This document shows positions 23,981 through 32,570 of a DNA stretch of 64,000 nucleotides, piece by piece. Source of the DNA: Actinomadura luzonensis (GTDB taxonomy: Bacteria > Actinomycetota > Actinomycetes > Streptosporangiales > Streptosporangiaceae). The stretch is from contig NZ_JAKRKC020000001.1 of the NCBI RefSeq assembly GCF_022664455.2, forward strand, positions 6,294,097 to 6,358,096, given 5' to 3'. The position numbers and the translations under genes were made by a program. Position 1 is the first letter of the stretch. Every line of letters starts with the position of its first letter. Below the pieces are notes generated by a model. It was given only the letters and a program-made list of their open reading frames with translations. It ran no database searches and was not told the origin of the DNA.

Positions 23981-25530
23981 GCACCGCCCCCTTTCAGCTG
24001 AGCGCTCGGCCGCCGCCGCAGCGCGGCGCGGTACTCGTCCAGACCGGGAGCGTCGGGATCACGGGCCATGACGGCCTGCTCCAGCGCCGTGGCCGGGCGC
24101 ATGATGAAGTCGGTGAGGTACTCGTTGCCGACGAGCAGCAGCGCCTTGGTGCCGATGGCCAGCGCCTCGGGGATGTCGCCGTCGATCAGGCGGCACTGGG
24201 CCTGGTCCAGCCGGATCAGCGTCTGGTCGAGGATGTGGTCCTCGTACGCGCTGAGCGCCTGGTCGAGCACCACCTCGGCCTCCAGCGTCTGCCCGAGCTT
24301 GGTGAGCACGTCACCCTGGTAGAAGTAGAGCTGCTTCTCGGTGTACCCGAAAGCGAGGTCCTCCTTGTCCTCGTCCTGCATGTGGGTGAAGGCGTTCCTG
24401 GCCCGCGCCAGCGCGCGCTTGGCCTGGTCGACGACCTCCTTCTTGCTGTCGGTGCCCGACATCATGGCCAGCGCCCTGGCCTCCACGACCGGGGCCATGG
24501 CCTGGGCCACGCACGGCGTGGAGCCGGCCAGGTCGCGGCTCTTCTTGGCCAGGTGCAGCGCCTCGCGGGCGTCGCCGAAGTAGAGGGGGACGAGCGATTC
24601 GCGGGCGCAGATCCAGGCCCGCAGCGCGCGGTCGCCGGTCTCGTCGGCCGCCGTGCGCCCGGTGCGGAAGAACGCGCGCGCCAGGCGGTGGTCGCCGAGG
24701 TTGATGAGGATCATGCCGCTCAGGCCGGCGAGCTGGGCGGCCATCCGGCACAGCCGCTCCTGCAGGTCGGTCGGCTGACGCCGGGACATCGCGGTGCGCA
24801 CGGCGCTCAGTTCGAGCAGCACGTCGCACAGCAGCCGCAGCGGCGCGACGCTGGTGTACTGGCGGCCGAAGCTGACCGTCGCCTCCTCCCACTGGTCGAG
24901 CATCTGGGCGGAGACGGTGGTCGACACGAGCGTCTCGTCCATGCGGCGCCTGATGCCCTCGCACGCGCCGAGCACCGGGCCGTCGAGCTGCTCGGAGAGG
25001 TTCGTGTCGGTGTTGAGCAGATTTAACAGCGTGCGGCGGAGGATGTTCTCGTCCTCCTCCGTCTGGGGGTCGGGCGTCATCGGATGGATCATGAGGCCGC
25101 GCTCCAGCGGATGCGGCGGCATGCGCCGGTCGGGGTCGCCGAGCACGCCGGGCATCCGGTGGCCGTGGCCGCAGATGCACGGCGCTTCGAAGCCCAGCGC
25201 CGCCGGCTCGACCCGGTAGACCGTGCACAGGTAGTGCAGGTATTCGGGCCCTGGGCGCTTCAGCCCGCTCTCGTAGGCCGACAGCAGCGTCTCGCCGATG
25301 CCGGGCTGGGGTTTCTGGTCTCTTTCGAACAGGGCTCTGACCTGCTCGATCACGTCGGCGAGCGCGATGCCGTGCGCCAGCCGATGCGCCTTGATCCGGC
25401 TCGTGCTGAACTGCGACGCGCATGCCTCGTGGATCTCGTCAGCGATCTGGGCGGACGTGCGCCCGGCGGCCAGGCCCTTGGCCCGGATCCGTCGCGCGAT
25501 CTCCGTCTCCCTGTGCTGTCTGCCGGACAT
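23977..25530 (-). CDS. XRE-family HTH regulator with C-terminal TPR-like domain
   Basis: The product is 517 residues from ATG 25530, chosen because GAGAGGGG lies just upstream; a GTG five codons earlier overlaps that site. An HTH of the XRE class is near residues 50-100 (GIGETLLSAYESGLKRPGPEYLHYLCTVYRV), preceded by an extra helical segment (RTSAQIADEIHEACASQFSTSRIKAHR). Residues 170-500 are helical repeats of TPR type, as in actinobacterial regulators that respond to peptides or small molecules. It is coupled to the GNAT gene. A link to the nearby 24-residue peptide is speculation. Confidence 0.88.
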   Translation of the reverse strand: MSGRQHRETEIARRIRAKGLAAGRTSAQIADEIHEACASQFSTSRIKAHRLAHGIALADVIEQVRALFERDQKPQPGIGETLLSAYESGLKRPGPEYLHYLCTVYRVEPAALGFEAPCICGHGHRMPGVLGDPDRRMPPHPLERGLMIHPMTPDPQTEEDENILRRTLLNLLNTDTNLSEQLDGPVLGACEGIRRRMDETLVSTTVSAQMLDQWEEATVSFGRQYTSVAPLRLLCDVLLELSAVRTAMSRRQPTDLQERLCRMAAQLAGLSGMILINLGDHRLARAFFRTGRTAADETGDRALRAWICARESLVPLYFGDAREALHLAKKSRDLAGSTPCVAQAMAPVVEARALAMMSGTDSKKEVVDQAKRALARARNAFTHMQDEDKEDLAFGYTEKQLYFYQGDVLTKLGQTLEAEVVLDQALSAYEDHILDQTLIRLDQAQCRLIDGDIPEALAIGTKALLLVGNEYLTDFIMRPATALEQAVMARDPDAPGLDEYRAALRRRPSAQLKGGGA

Positions 25531-25803
25531 CCCGGCCCCTCTCACGCAAGTACCGACCGGTCCGCAACTGATGACAGATCGTAGTCGTCAAGTCGCTGTG
25601 CGCCTACCCATGATGATGAAGCAATCAGGGCTGGAAGGAAACGCTTCGCGACCAGACTACGGTTAAGGATCGTCCTCCCAGGGGCTGTTTCTTACAACCC
25701 ATGAGGGAGAAGCAACTCCCTGTAGCCGGATCCGGCTCGTTGCGCGCGCCGCCGTCTTGAGCCATGTTTGGCCCACCAGCAGCGATTCATAGGAGGACGA
25801 ACG

Positions 25804-26088
25804 GTGGGGGACGACGACTACGAGCGGCTGGAGCGCCTCGTTGAGGAGCTCGGTGCTCGCGGGTTGCTCGCGCGAGTGGTCCGGACCCAGAGCGGCCGCA
25901 AGTTCGTGCGGGTGATCAACCCGAATGCCACGAGCCTGACCGAGAACGTCACCTGCCGGCCGACTGAGGTATCCGACATGCCGGACTGGTGGTACTGCTG
26001 GTCCTGGGGTGAGCGGATGCACACGGCCGACGACCCGGCTGGTGCGGCGACCAAGGTCGCCCGAGTGCTAGCCGCCGTGGGGGAGTGA
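25804..26088 (+). CDS. Small Trp-rich hypothetical protein, divergent from the XRE gene
   Basis: The product is 94 residues from GTG 25804, preferred over an ATG at 25768 because AGGAGG (25791-25796) lies 7 bases upstream. The N-terminal helix is ERLERLVEELGARGLLARVV, followed by two strands and the motif DWWYCWSWGERMH near residue 60, then a short helix with TKVARVLAAV. It is an unrecognised family with the look of actinobacterial small proteins that partner XRE regulators. The 273 bases between it and the XRE gene are the shared promoter region. Confidence 0.75.
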   Translation: MGDDDYERLERLVEELGARGLLARVVRTQSGRKFVRVINPNATSLTENVTCRPTEVSDMPDWWYCWSWGERMHTADDPAGAATKVARVLAAVGE

Positions 26089-26094
26089 CCACAA

Positions 26095-26130
26095 GGTGAA
26101 CCGGGTGGAGCGCAGCCACCCCGGCTCACC
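26095..26130 (+). terminator. Hairpin after the small Trp-rich gene
   Basis: GGTGAACCGGGTGG (26095-26108) pairs with CCACCCCGGCTCACC (26116-26130) over about 13 bp with one mismatch and one bulge, around a 7-base loop, starting 6 bases after the stop. There is no T-run. Confidence 0.65.
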
Positions 26131-26534
26131 GCACCCACGGCGGCCCCTGGGAGCCGGCGGGGTGGCCGGTGCGGAGGGCTACCCGTGCTACGGGGCCCTG
26201 GCCATCCCGCCGGTTCCGCCCTTCATGGGCGTGACCGGCACCCGCGCGGCTCGCACCCGCGCGCGGGAACTGAGCCACCCGTCCGGTCCGCCGGGCGGGT
26301 GTTCGGGGGATCCCTCCCGGAACCGGCGCGGGACACGCTTCCGGGTGTGTGTCCCGCTCCGAGCCGTCCGTCATCGGAGCGCAGTCTCTCTCCCTCCGCG
26401 GCCCAGAGAGCCTGCGACCCCGTCTTCCCCGGCGTGATGTGACGGCGGGCGGTTCGGTCGGCGGTATTTTGGATCCGAGCTAGATCAAATCGGTCCAAAG
26501 CCGATCGAACCGCTTCCGGAGGGGGATCCACCCA
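26131..26534. other. Intergenic region before the mechanosensitive channel gene
   Basis: I find no gene. There is one further hairpin, GCGGGACAC (26328-26336) with GTGTCCCGC (26349-26357). The last 80 bases fall in GC and hold the likely promoter (CGGTATTTTGGATCC..TAGATCAAATC) and the ribosome site GGAGGGGG before GTG 26535. Confidence 0.5.
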
Positions 26535-27530
26535 GTGCTACTGCTGGTGACGCCGTCGCCACAGCCTTCATCGACATCCACGGGGCTGCCCGACTTGGAC
26601 CAGCTCACGAACGGCATGAGCACGGTCTGCCAGAACGACACGGTGCTCTGCTCTACGCTTGCGGCGATGTTCAACAACGCGCCCTGGGCGCCGCTGGTGG
26701 CCACCGGGATCACGATCGTGCTGATCCTGGTGATCGCGTTCCTGCTGCGCAACCTCGCGCACCGGCTGATCACCCGCGTGGTCAACCGGGCCGCCTCGGG
26801 CGGCTCCATCACGAGCAGGTTCCGCAAGGGCGCCCCTCCCGACGGCATCGACGTGCTGCTCCACGAGCGGCGCAAGCAGCGGGCCGAGACCATGGGGTCG
26901 GTCCTCAAGTACATCGCCTCCATCGTCATCCTGGGCACCGCGGTGCTGACCGTGCTCGACCGGCTGACGATCCCCATCGCGCCCGTGCTGACCAGCGTCG
27001 GCATCCTCGGCGTGGCCATCGGCTTCGGCGCCCAGGAGCTGGTGAAGGACTTCATCGCGGGCCTGTTCATGCTGCTGGAGGACCAGTACGGCGTCGGCGA
27101 CGTGATCGACGCCGGCGCGGCCGTCGGCACCGTCGAGGCGGTGACGCTGCGCGTGACCCGGCTGCGCGACGCGGACGGCCGCGTCTGGTACGTGCGCAAC
27201 GGCACGATCACCCGGGTCGGCAACGAGTCGCAGGGCTGGTCGCGCGCCTACGTCGACGTCCCGGTCTCCTACGACGCCGACGTGGTCACCGTCAAGGTGC
27301 TGCTGGAGCACGTGGCCGAGGAGATGTGGGCCGACCCCGAGCTGCGCGAGAGCAAGATGGTCGAGCCGCCCCAGGTGTACGGCGTGGAGCAGCTCTCCAA
27401 CAGCGCGCTGGTGTTCCGCGTCACGGTCAAGACCCTGCCCGCCGCGCAGGCCGACGTCGCGCGCGAGCTCCGGCTGCGGGTCAAGGCGGCGATGGACGCC
27501 GCGGGCGTCGCCATGGTCGCCATTGCCTAA
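26535..27530 (+). CDS. Small-conductance mechanosensitive channel, MscS family
   Basis: The channel releases solutes on hypo-osmotic shock. The product is 331 residues from GTG 26535. About 45 N-terminal residues lie outside, then helices near 55-75 and 118-140 and the pore helix segment SVGILGVAIGFGAQELVKDFIAG, followed by the beta domain signature EDQYGVGDVIDAG and RNGTITRVGN. A charged loop between TM1 and TM2 (FRKGAPPDGIDVLLHERRKQ) is typical of actinobacterial members. The haemoglobin gene starts 9 bases later. Confidence 0.93.
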   Translation: MLLLVTPSPQPSSTSTGLPDLDQLTNGMSTVCQNDTVLCSTLAAMFNNAPWAPLVATGITIVLILVIAFLLRNLAHRLITRVVNRAASGGSITSRFRKGAPPDGIDVLLHERRKQRAETMGSVLKYIASIVILGTAVLTVLDRLTIPIAPVLTSVGILGVAIGFGAQELVKDFIAGLFMLLEDQYGVGDVIDAGAAVGTVEAVTLRVTRLRDADGRVWYVRNGTITRVGNESQGWSRAYVDVPVSYDADVVTVKVLLEHVAEEMWADPELRESKMVEPPQVYGVEQLSNSALVFRVTVKTLPAAQADVARELRLRVKAAMDAAGVAMVAIA

Positions 27531-27539
27531 GCTAGTGCT

Positions 27540-27920
27540 GTGACTGAGACCTCCTTCTACGATGCCGTCGGCGGCGAGGAGACCTTCCGGCGCCTCGTCC
27601 ACCGCTTCTACGAAGGGGTCGCCGAAGACCCGGTCCTGCGGCCGCTCTACCCCGAGTCCGACCTCACGGGCGCCGAGGAGCGGCTGCGGGGCTTCCTCGT
27701 CCAGTACTGGGGCGGCCCCAAGACCTACAGCGAGCAGCGCGGCCACCCCCGGCTGCGGATGCGCCACATGCCGTTCGTCATCGGCGAGCCCGAGCGCGAC
27801 GCCTGGCTGCGGCACATGCGCGACGCGGTCGACTCCCTCGGCCTGCCGGAGGAGCAGGAGACCCGGCTCTGGGACTATCTGGTCTACGCCGCCCACAGCT
27901 TGGTGAACTCCCCTGCTTGA
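27540..27920 (+). CDS. glbO: Group 2 truncated haemoglobin (HbO type)
   Basis: The product is 126 residues from GTG 27540. Group II features: TyrB10 in HRFYEGV, LVQYWGGPKTYSEQRGHPRLRMRHMPFVIG (the proximal His F8 is in MRHMPF) and TrpG8 in DAWLRHM. Such proteins bind oxygen and NO and help with oxidative/nitrosative stress or respiration. The gene is 9 bases after mscS and 18 bases before the glucosidase start, so the three are probably one operon. Confidence 0.95.
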   Translation: MTETSFYDAVGGEETFRRLVHRFYEGVAEDPVLRPLYPESDLTGAEERLRGFLVQYWGGPKTYSEQRGHPRLRMRHMPFVIGEPERDAWLRHMRDAVDSLGLPEEQETRLWDYLVYAAHSLVNSPA

Positions 27921-27938
27921 TGGGGCATGAGAGGCCAC

Positions 27939-29447
27939 ATGGAGATCCCCTGGTGGCGTGACGCCGTCGTTTACGAGATCTATGTACGCAGCTTCGCCGA
28001 CGCCTCGGGAGACGGCGTCGGCGACCTGGCCGGGGTGCGGCAGCGGCTGCCGTACCTGAGCCGGCTGGGGGTGGACGCCGTCTGGCTGACCCCGTTCTAC
28101 CCCTCCCCCATGGCCGACGGCGGCTACGACGTCGCCGACTACCGCGACGTCGACCCGCTGTTCGGCTCGCTCGCCGACTTCGACGCGCTGGTCGCCGAGG
28201 CGCACGAGCTGGGCCTGCGGGTGATCGTGGACATCGTGCCCAACCACAGCTCCGACCGGCATCCCTGGTTCCAGGCCGCGCTGCGGGGCGAGCACCGCGA
28301 CCGCTACATCTTCCGCGACACGACCAACAACTGGCAGTCCACCTTCAGCGGCCCGGCCTGGACCCAGGCGCCGGACGGCCAGTACTACCTGCACCTGTTC
28401 GCCCCGGGGCAGCCCGACTTCAACTGGCGCAACCCCGAGGTGCACGAGGAGTTCCTCGACGTGCTGCGCTTCTGGCTGGAGCGCGGGGTCGACGGGTTCC
28501 GCATCGACGTGGCGATGGGCCTGTACAAGGCGGAGGGCCTGCCCGACGTGGGCGACCAGTCGTTCAAGGCGGCCTCGCCCATCTGGGGGCAGCCCGAGGT
28601 GCACGGCGTCTACCGCGAGTGGCGGCGGCTGCTCGACGGCTACCCGGGCGAGCGGATGGCCGTGGGCGAGGTCTGGACCGACAGCCCCGAGGACCTCGCC
28701 CGCTACGTGCGCCCCGACGAGCTGCAGCAGAGCTTCAACTTCGCCTGGCTGCAGGCGCCGTGGTCGCCGACGGCGTTCAAGAAGGTGATCGACGACACGC
28801 TGGGCACGGTGCCGTTCGCGACGTGGGTGCTGTCCAACCACGACGTGGTGCGCCACCGCACCCGCTACGAGACCGCCGACCCGGGCACCGGCCTCGCGCG
28901 GGCGCGGGCGGCGCTGCTGACGATGCTGGCCCTGCCCGGCTCCGCCTACCTCTACCAGGGCGAGGAGCTGGGGCTGCCCGAGGTCGTGGACCTGCCGGCC
29001 GAGGCCAGGCAGGACCCGGTGTTCTTCCAGTCGGAGGGCAAGCTGCCGGGCCGCGACGGCTGCCGGGTGCCGATCCCGTGGACGGTGGACCCGCCCTCGT
29101 ACGGGTTCTCGCCCGACGCGGTGGAGCCGTGGCTGCCGCAGCCGCCGTCGTTCGCGGAGCTGAGCGTGGAGAAGCAGGAGGGCGACAGCGACTCGACGCT
29201 GGAGTTCTACCGCCGGGCCCTGGCCACCCGTCGTGACCTGGTCCGAGAGATTCCTTACACCTTGGAGTGGCTGGATTCTCCCGAGGGTGCGCTTTTCTTC
29301 ACCCGCGGCGACCTGATCTGCGCGATCAACTGCGGCTTCCGCGCGGTACGCCTGCCCGAGCACGACGCGGTGATCCTGGCGAGCGGCCCGGTCAAGGGCG
29401 GCCTGCTGCCCCCCGACACCGCGGTGTGGCTGCGCCGCGCGTCATGA
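27939..29447 (+). CDS. GH13 alpha-glucosidase / alpha-amylase family enzyme
   Basis: The start is taken as ATG 27939 (MEIPWWRDAVVYEIY), with GAGAGG before it; an ATG four codons upstream is the alternative. The product is 502 residues without signal peptide, hence cytosolic. GH13 regions: DIVPNHSS (I), GFRIDVAMG with the nucleophile Asp (II), AVGEVW with the acid/base Glu (III), SNHDVVRH (IV). It resembles oligo-1,6-glucosidase-type alpha-glucosidases (hydrolysis of short alpha-glucans from imported oligosaccharides), though trehalose-acting relatives are similar. It ends overlapping the convergent MFS gene by 6 bases. Confidence 0.93.
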   Translation: MEIPWWRDAVVYEIYVRSFADASGDGVGDLAGVRQRLPYLSRLGVDAVWLTPFYPSPMADGGYDVADYRDVDPLFGSLADFDALVAEAHELGLRVIVDIVPNHSSDRHPWFQAALRGEHRDRYIFRDTTNNWQSTFSGPAWTQAPDGQYYLHLFAPGQPDFNWRNPEVHEEFLDVLRFWLERGVDGFRIDVAMGLYKAEGLPDVGDQSFKAASPIWGQPEVHGVYREWRRLLDGYPGERMAVGEVWTDSPEDLARYVRPDELQQSFNFAWLQAPWSPTAFKKVIDDTLGTVPFATWVLSNHDVVRHRTRYETADPGTGLARARAALLTMLALPGSAYLYQGEELGLPEVVDLPAEARQDPVFFQSEGKLPGRDGCRVPIPWTVDPPSYGFSPDAVEPWLPQPPSFAELSVEKQEGDSDSTLEFYRRALATRRDLVREIPYTLEWLDSPEGALFFTRGDLICAINCGFRAVRLPEHDAVILASGPVKGGLLPPDTAVWLRRAS

Positions 29448-30605
29448 CCGCGCCGCCCGCTCCCCCCGCCACGGCACCACCGGCACCGACAGCAGCGTGC
29501 AGGCCAGGCCCACACCGAAGCCCGCCCAGAAGCCGGCGCGTTCCATGAGCACGCCGGCCAGCGGGGTGGCGGCCAGGGAGACGGTGTTCTGCAGGGTGTT
29601 GTGGGTGCCGAGCACCCGGCCGGCCCAGGCGGGCCCGGCCAGCTCGCCCGCGGCGAGGTAGGCGAGGCCGTTGCCGGCCACGGTCGCCACGGCGGCCAGC
29701 GCCAGCATGGCGGGGCCCGGCCAGGTGCGGGTGAAGGTGCCGGCGACCAGCAGGCCCAGCACGACGAGGCTGGCGAAGGTGATCAGCAGCAGGGGCCGCA
29801 TGCGCAGCCCGACCCGGTCCGACCAGCGGCCGACGGCGATGCGCACCGCGGCCCCGCCGATCGCCGCCGCGCCGAACAGCCGGCCCGCGTCCACGGCGTC
29901 CCACCGGTAGAGCTCGACCAGGCAGGTCACGCCGTACGTGCTGACCACGATCTGGGGCACCACGTGCAGCGCGCTGGTGGCGTGCACCCGCCAGAGCGCG
30001 CGCTGCCGGTACGGCGAGCCGTCCTGCGCCGGGCCCTGCCCGGCGAGCCCGTGCGGCGGCTCGGCCAGGAACAGCGCGGCGAGCACCGCGGCCAGCAGGC
30101 TCACGCCCGCGCAGACGAGCAGCACCCCGGGCAGGCCGTGGGCCCGCGCGACCGGCGGCAGCACGAACGCGCCCACCGCCATGCCCAGCGTGAAGGAGAC
30201 CTGCCGCAGGCCCATGGCGACCCCGCGCTCGGGCGGCCGGAACCAGCGCAGCACGATCCGCCCGCCGCCCACCATGGCCGCCGAGCCGGCCGCGCCGGCC
30301 AGCGCGAGCAGCGCGACCACCGCCCAGGCCCGCTCGACGAAGGCCACGGCGGCGAACAGCACGGCCGCCAGGCCGACGCCGGTGCCGAGGATCACCCGCT
30401 CGCCGTGCCGGTCGGCCAGCGCGCCCCACCCGACGAGCGCCGCCAGGATGCCGAAGGCCGGAGCGTTGGCGATGACGCCGGCCACCGGCAGCGAGACCCC
30501 GAAGTGGCGCTGGATCTCCGGCATGACCAGGGGTAAGCCGAACAGCCCGAGGGTCACGCCGGCGTGCGCGTTGACGCCCAGGGCCAGCATCCACCAGCGT
30601 CTCAT
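29442..30605 (-). CDS. MFS transporter, 12-helix
   Basis: The product is 387 residues. Helix 1 begins within MRRWWMLALGVNAHAG. The motif-A-like loop between helices 2 and 3 is GWGALADRHGERVI (G-x-L-A-D-R-x-G), with a second copy GRWSDRVGLRMRP between helices 8 and 9. Transported substrate unknown. It is the last gene of a three-gene unit (DHA2-type exporter, thioesterase, this) with gaps of 23 and 10 bases. Confidence 0.9.
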   Translation of the reverse strand: MRRWWMLALGVNAHAGVTLGLFGLPLVMPEIQRHFGVSLPVAGVIANAPAFGILAALVGWGALADRHGERVILGTGVGLAAVLFAAVAFVERAWAVVALLALAGAAGSAAMVGGGRIVLRWFRPPERGVAMGLRQVSFTLGMAVGAFVLPPVARAHGLPGVLLVCAGVSLLAAVLAALFLAEPPHGLAGQGPAQDGSPYRQRALWRVHATSALHVVPQIVVSTYGVTCLVELYRWDAVDAGRLFGAAAIGGAAVRIAVGRWSDRVGLRMRPLLLITFASLVVLGLLVAGTFTRTWPGPAMLALAAVATVAGNGLAYLAAGELAGPAWAGRVLGTHNTLQNTVSLAATPLAGVLMERAGFWAGFGVGLACTLLSVPVVPWRGERAARS

Positions 30606-30615
30606 CGCGCCCGCT

Positions 30616-31035
30616 TCAGCCCGAGAAGCGTTTCAGGTAGGCCAGTTCGTCCTCGCCGAGCCGGCGCGGCGCGGCCCGCTCGACGTCGTAGGCGGCGATC
30701 ACCGAGGAGGCCGTCACGTAGAGCTCGGCGTCGTCGCGGATCTCGTAGCGCAGCCGGAATCGCACGGCCCTGACCTCCTCGACCCACGTCTCCACGCGCA
30801 CCGGGTCGGGCCGGAAGCCGAGCGGGCGGCGGTAGTCGACCTCGTGCCGGGTGACGACCAGGCCGCCGAACGGCTGCTCCCCCGCCTTGTGCAGGTCGAT
30901 GGCGAACATGGCGAAGCGGGCGTCCTCCAGGTAGTCGAGGAAGCGGACGTTGTTCACGTGCCCCTGGGAGTCGACGTCGCCGAAGCGCACCATGCGGAGG
31001 TGGACGTGCCGTCGGGGACCGTTGCGTTCAACCAC
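30616..31035 (-). CDS. Acyl-CoA thioesterase, hotdog fold (4HBT family)
   Basis: The product is 139 residues from GTG 31035. The catalytic-loop pattern is VRFGDVDSQGHVNNVRFLDYLEDARF (Asp and the H-V-N-N of 4-hydroxybenzoyl-CoA thioesterase-type enzymes), then RRPLGFRPDPVRVETWVEEVRAVRFRLRYEI. It hydrolyses an acyl-CoA thioester, releasing CoA. Its position between two exporters under the shared TetR-type operator suggests it removes and clears excess CoA intermediates of the neighbouring catabolic pathway. Confidence 0.9.
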   Translation of the reverse strand: MVERNGPRRHVHLRMVRFGDVDSQGHVNNVRFLDYLEDARFAMFAIDLHKAGEQPFGGLVVTRHEVDYRRPLGFRPDPVRVETWVEEVRAVRFRLRYEIRDDAELYVTASSVIAAYDVERAAPRRLGEDELAYLKRFSG

Positions 31036-31058
31036 CTGGCCACCGTACCGGGTCCCGG

Positions 31059-32495
31059 TCAGGCCGCCCTGCGCCGGGCCAGGCAGGCCAGCACGGTCAG
31101 CACCGAGATCGCGGCCATGGTGCCGAGGGCGTAGCGGTAGCCGGTGACGAGCTGCCCGACCGCGTCGGCCGAGAGCCGGGCCAGCGTGCCGGCGAAGACC
31201 TGCTGGTGCAGGGCGGCCGGGAGCGGGGCGGTGATGACCGACAGGACCAGGCCGGTGCCGACGACGTTGCCGGTGTTCTGGAGCATGAGGCGCATGGCGT
31301 TGACGATGCCGAGCCGGTCGGAGGGCAGGCCGTCGAGGATGGCGGTGGTGTTGGACGGCAGGAACACGCCGGAGCCGAGCCCGATGAGCACCAGTCCGGC
31401 CGCCATGGCCGGGTAGGGGGCGTCGGTGGAGACCACGGTCAGCATGACCAGCAGCCCGCACGTGGTGGTCGCGGCCCCGCCGACGGCCAGCGTGCGCGCG
31501 CTGAGCAGGCGTTGCAGGAAGCCGGAGACGACGGAGGCGGTCATCGCGGCGATCGCCAGCGGCAGCACCTTGAGCCCGGCCCGCACGGGGTCGTCGCCGT
31601 GCACGGCCTGGAAGTAGAGCGCGACCAGGAACACCATGCCCATGCGGGCGACCGCGTTGAGGAACGAGGCGAGCGTCCCGAAGGCGAAGGCCCGGTCGCG
31701 GAACAGCCCGAGGTCCACCACGGGGTGGGCGGCCCGGCGCTCCCGGGCCAGGAAGAGCGGCAGCCCGGCGGCGAAGGCCACCAGCCCCGCCACCACGACC
31801 GGGTGGTTCCAGCCGAGCCGGGTGAACTCCGACAGGGCGAGCAGCAGCCCGCCGAGCGTGACCAGCACGAGCAGGCTGCCGGGCAGGTCGAGGCCGCTCT
31901 CGCGGCGGCCGGGGGCGGGCCTGCGCAGCACGAGCGCGCCCCAGACCAGGCAGATCGCGCCGATCGGCACATTGAACCAGAACACCCAGCGCCAGCCGAG
32001 GGTCTCGGCCAGGAAGCCGCCGAGCGTCGGCCCGATCAGCCCGGCGATGGAGAACGAGGCGATGTAGACGCCCATGCCCTCCCCCAGCCGCTCGCGCGGG
32101 AAGGCGTCGCTGACCAGCGCGGCGCTGTTGGTGAGCAGCATGGCGGCGCCGGCGGCCTGCACGACCCGCAGCGCCACGATGACCCAGGCGTTGGGGGCCA
32201 TCCCGGCGAGGAGCGCGGCGACGGTGTAGGTGCCCAGCCCGAGCAGGTACATCCGGCGCCTGCCGAACATGTCGGCCAGCCGCCCCAATACCACCATGAG
32301 GACGGTCGTGGTCAACTGGAAGCCCAGGAGGATCCAGCCCGCGGCCGTGGCGTCGGCTCCGGTGTGCCGGGCGATCTCGGGCAGCGCGACGTTCATCGAG
32401 CTGCCGCCGAGACCGGTCAGCACGCTGGCGAGGCTCACGACCGACAACGTTCGCCAGGCCTGGCCCATGGAGGTGGTGGGGGTCGTGAGCGTCAA
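31059..32495 (-). CDS. MFS exporter of the DHA2 (14-helix) family
   Basis: The product is 478 residues. The start is TTG 32495 with GGACAGGG upstream; an ATG nine codons in has no ribosome site. Motif A is LGRLADMFGRRRMYLLGLG and motif C of drug:H+ antiporters is close to GLIGPTLGGFLAETLGWRWVFWFNVPIG. About 14 helices. It probably exports a drug-like or acidic compound. It is first gene of the minus-strand unit under operator A, divergent from the SDR-MaoC pair. Confidence 0.9.
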   Translation of the reverse strand: MTLTTPTTSMGQAWRTLSVVSLASVLTGLGGSSMNVALPEIARHTGADATAAGWILLGFQLTTTVLMVVLGRLADMFGRRRMYLLGLGTYTVAALLAGMAPNAWVIVALRVVQAAGAAMLLTNSAALVSDAFPRERLGEGMGVYIASFSIAGLIGPTLGGFLAETLGWRWVFWFNVPIGAICLVWGALVLRRPAPGRRESGLDLPGSLLVLVTLGGLLLALSEFTRLGWNHPVVVAGLVAFAAGLPLFLARERRAAHPVVDLGLFRDRAFAFGTLASFLNAVARMGMVFLVALYFQAVHGDDPVRAGLKVLPLAIAAMTASVVSGFLQRLLSARTLAVGGAATTTCGLLVMLTVVSTDAPYPAMAAGLVLIGLGSGVFLPSNTTAILDGLPSDRLGIVNAMRLMLQNTGNVVGTGLVLSVITAPLPAALHQQVFAGTLARLSADAVGQLVTGYRYALGTMAAISVLTVLACLARRRAA

Positions 32496-32510
32496 GAGAC
32501 CCTGTCCTTT

Positions 32511-32527
32511 CTAGATTTTAATACTAG
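32511..32527. promoter_or_regulatory. Operator A of the CTAGAATnnnATTCTAG family
   Basis: CTAGATTTTAATACTAG matches 14 of 17 positions of the best copy (CTAGAATTTGATTCTAG at 40806) and is flanked by TT and AA, giving TTCTAG/CTAGAA arms. It lies between the divergent starts of the DHA2 exporter (32495) and the SDR gene (32571), so one site could control both units. Confidence 0.75.
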
Positions 32528-32570
32528 AATCCAGTTCGCATCGTCAGCCGGTCAAGGATCGAGGTGTCGG

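Noticed and set aside
26568..29363. 931-codon minus-strand frame across mscS, glbO and the glucosidase
   Set aside because: It spans three well-supported plus-strand genes and reads as His/Arg/Val-rich nonsense.
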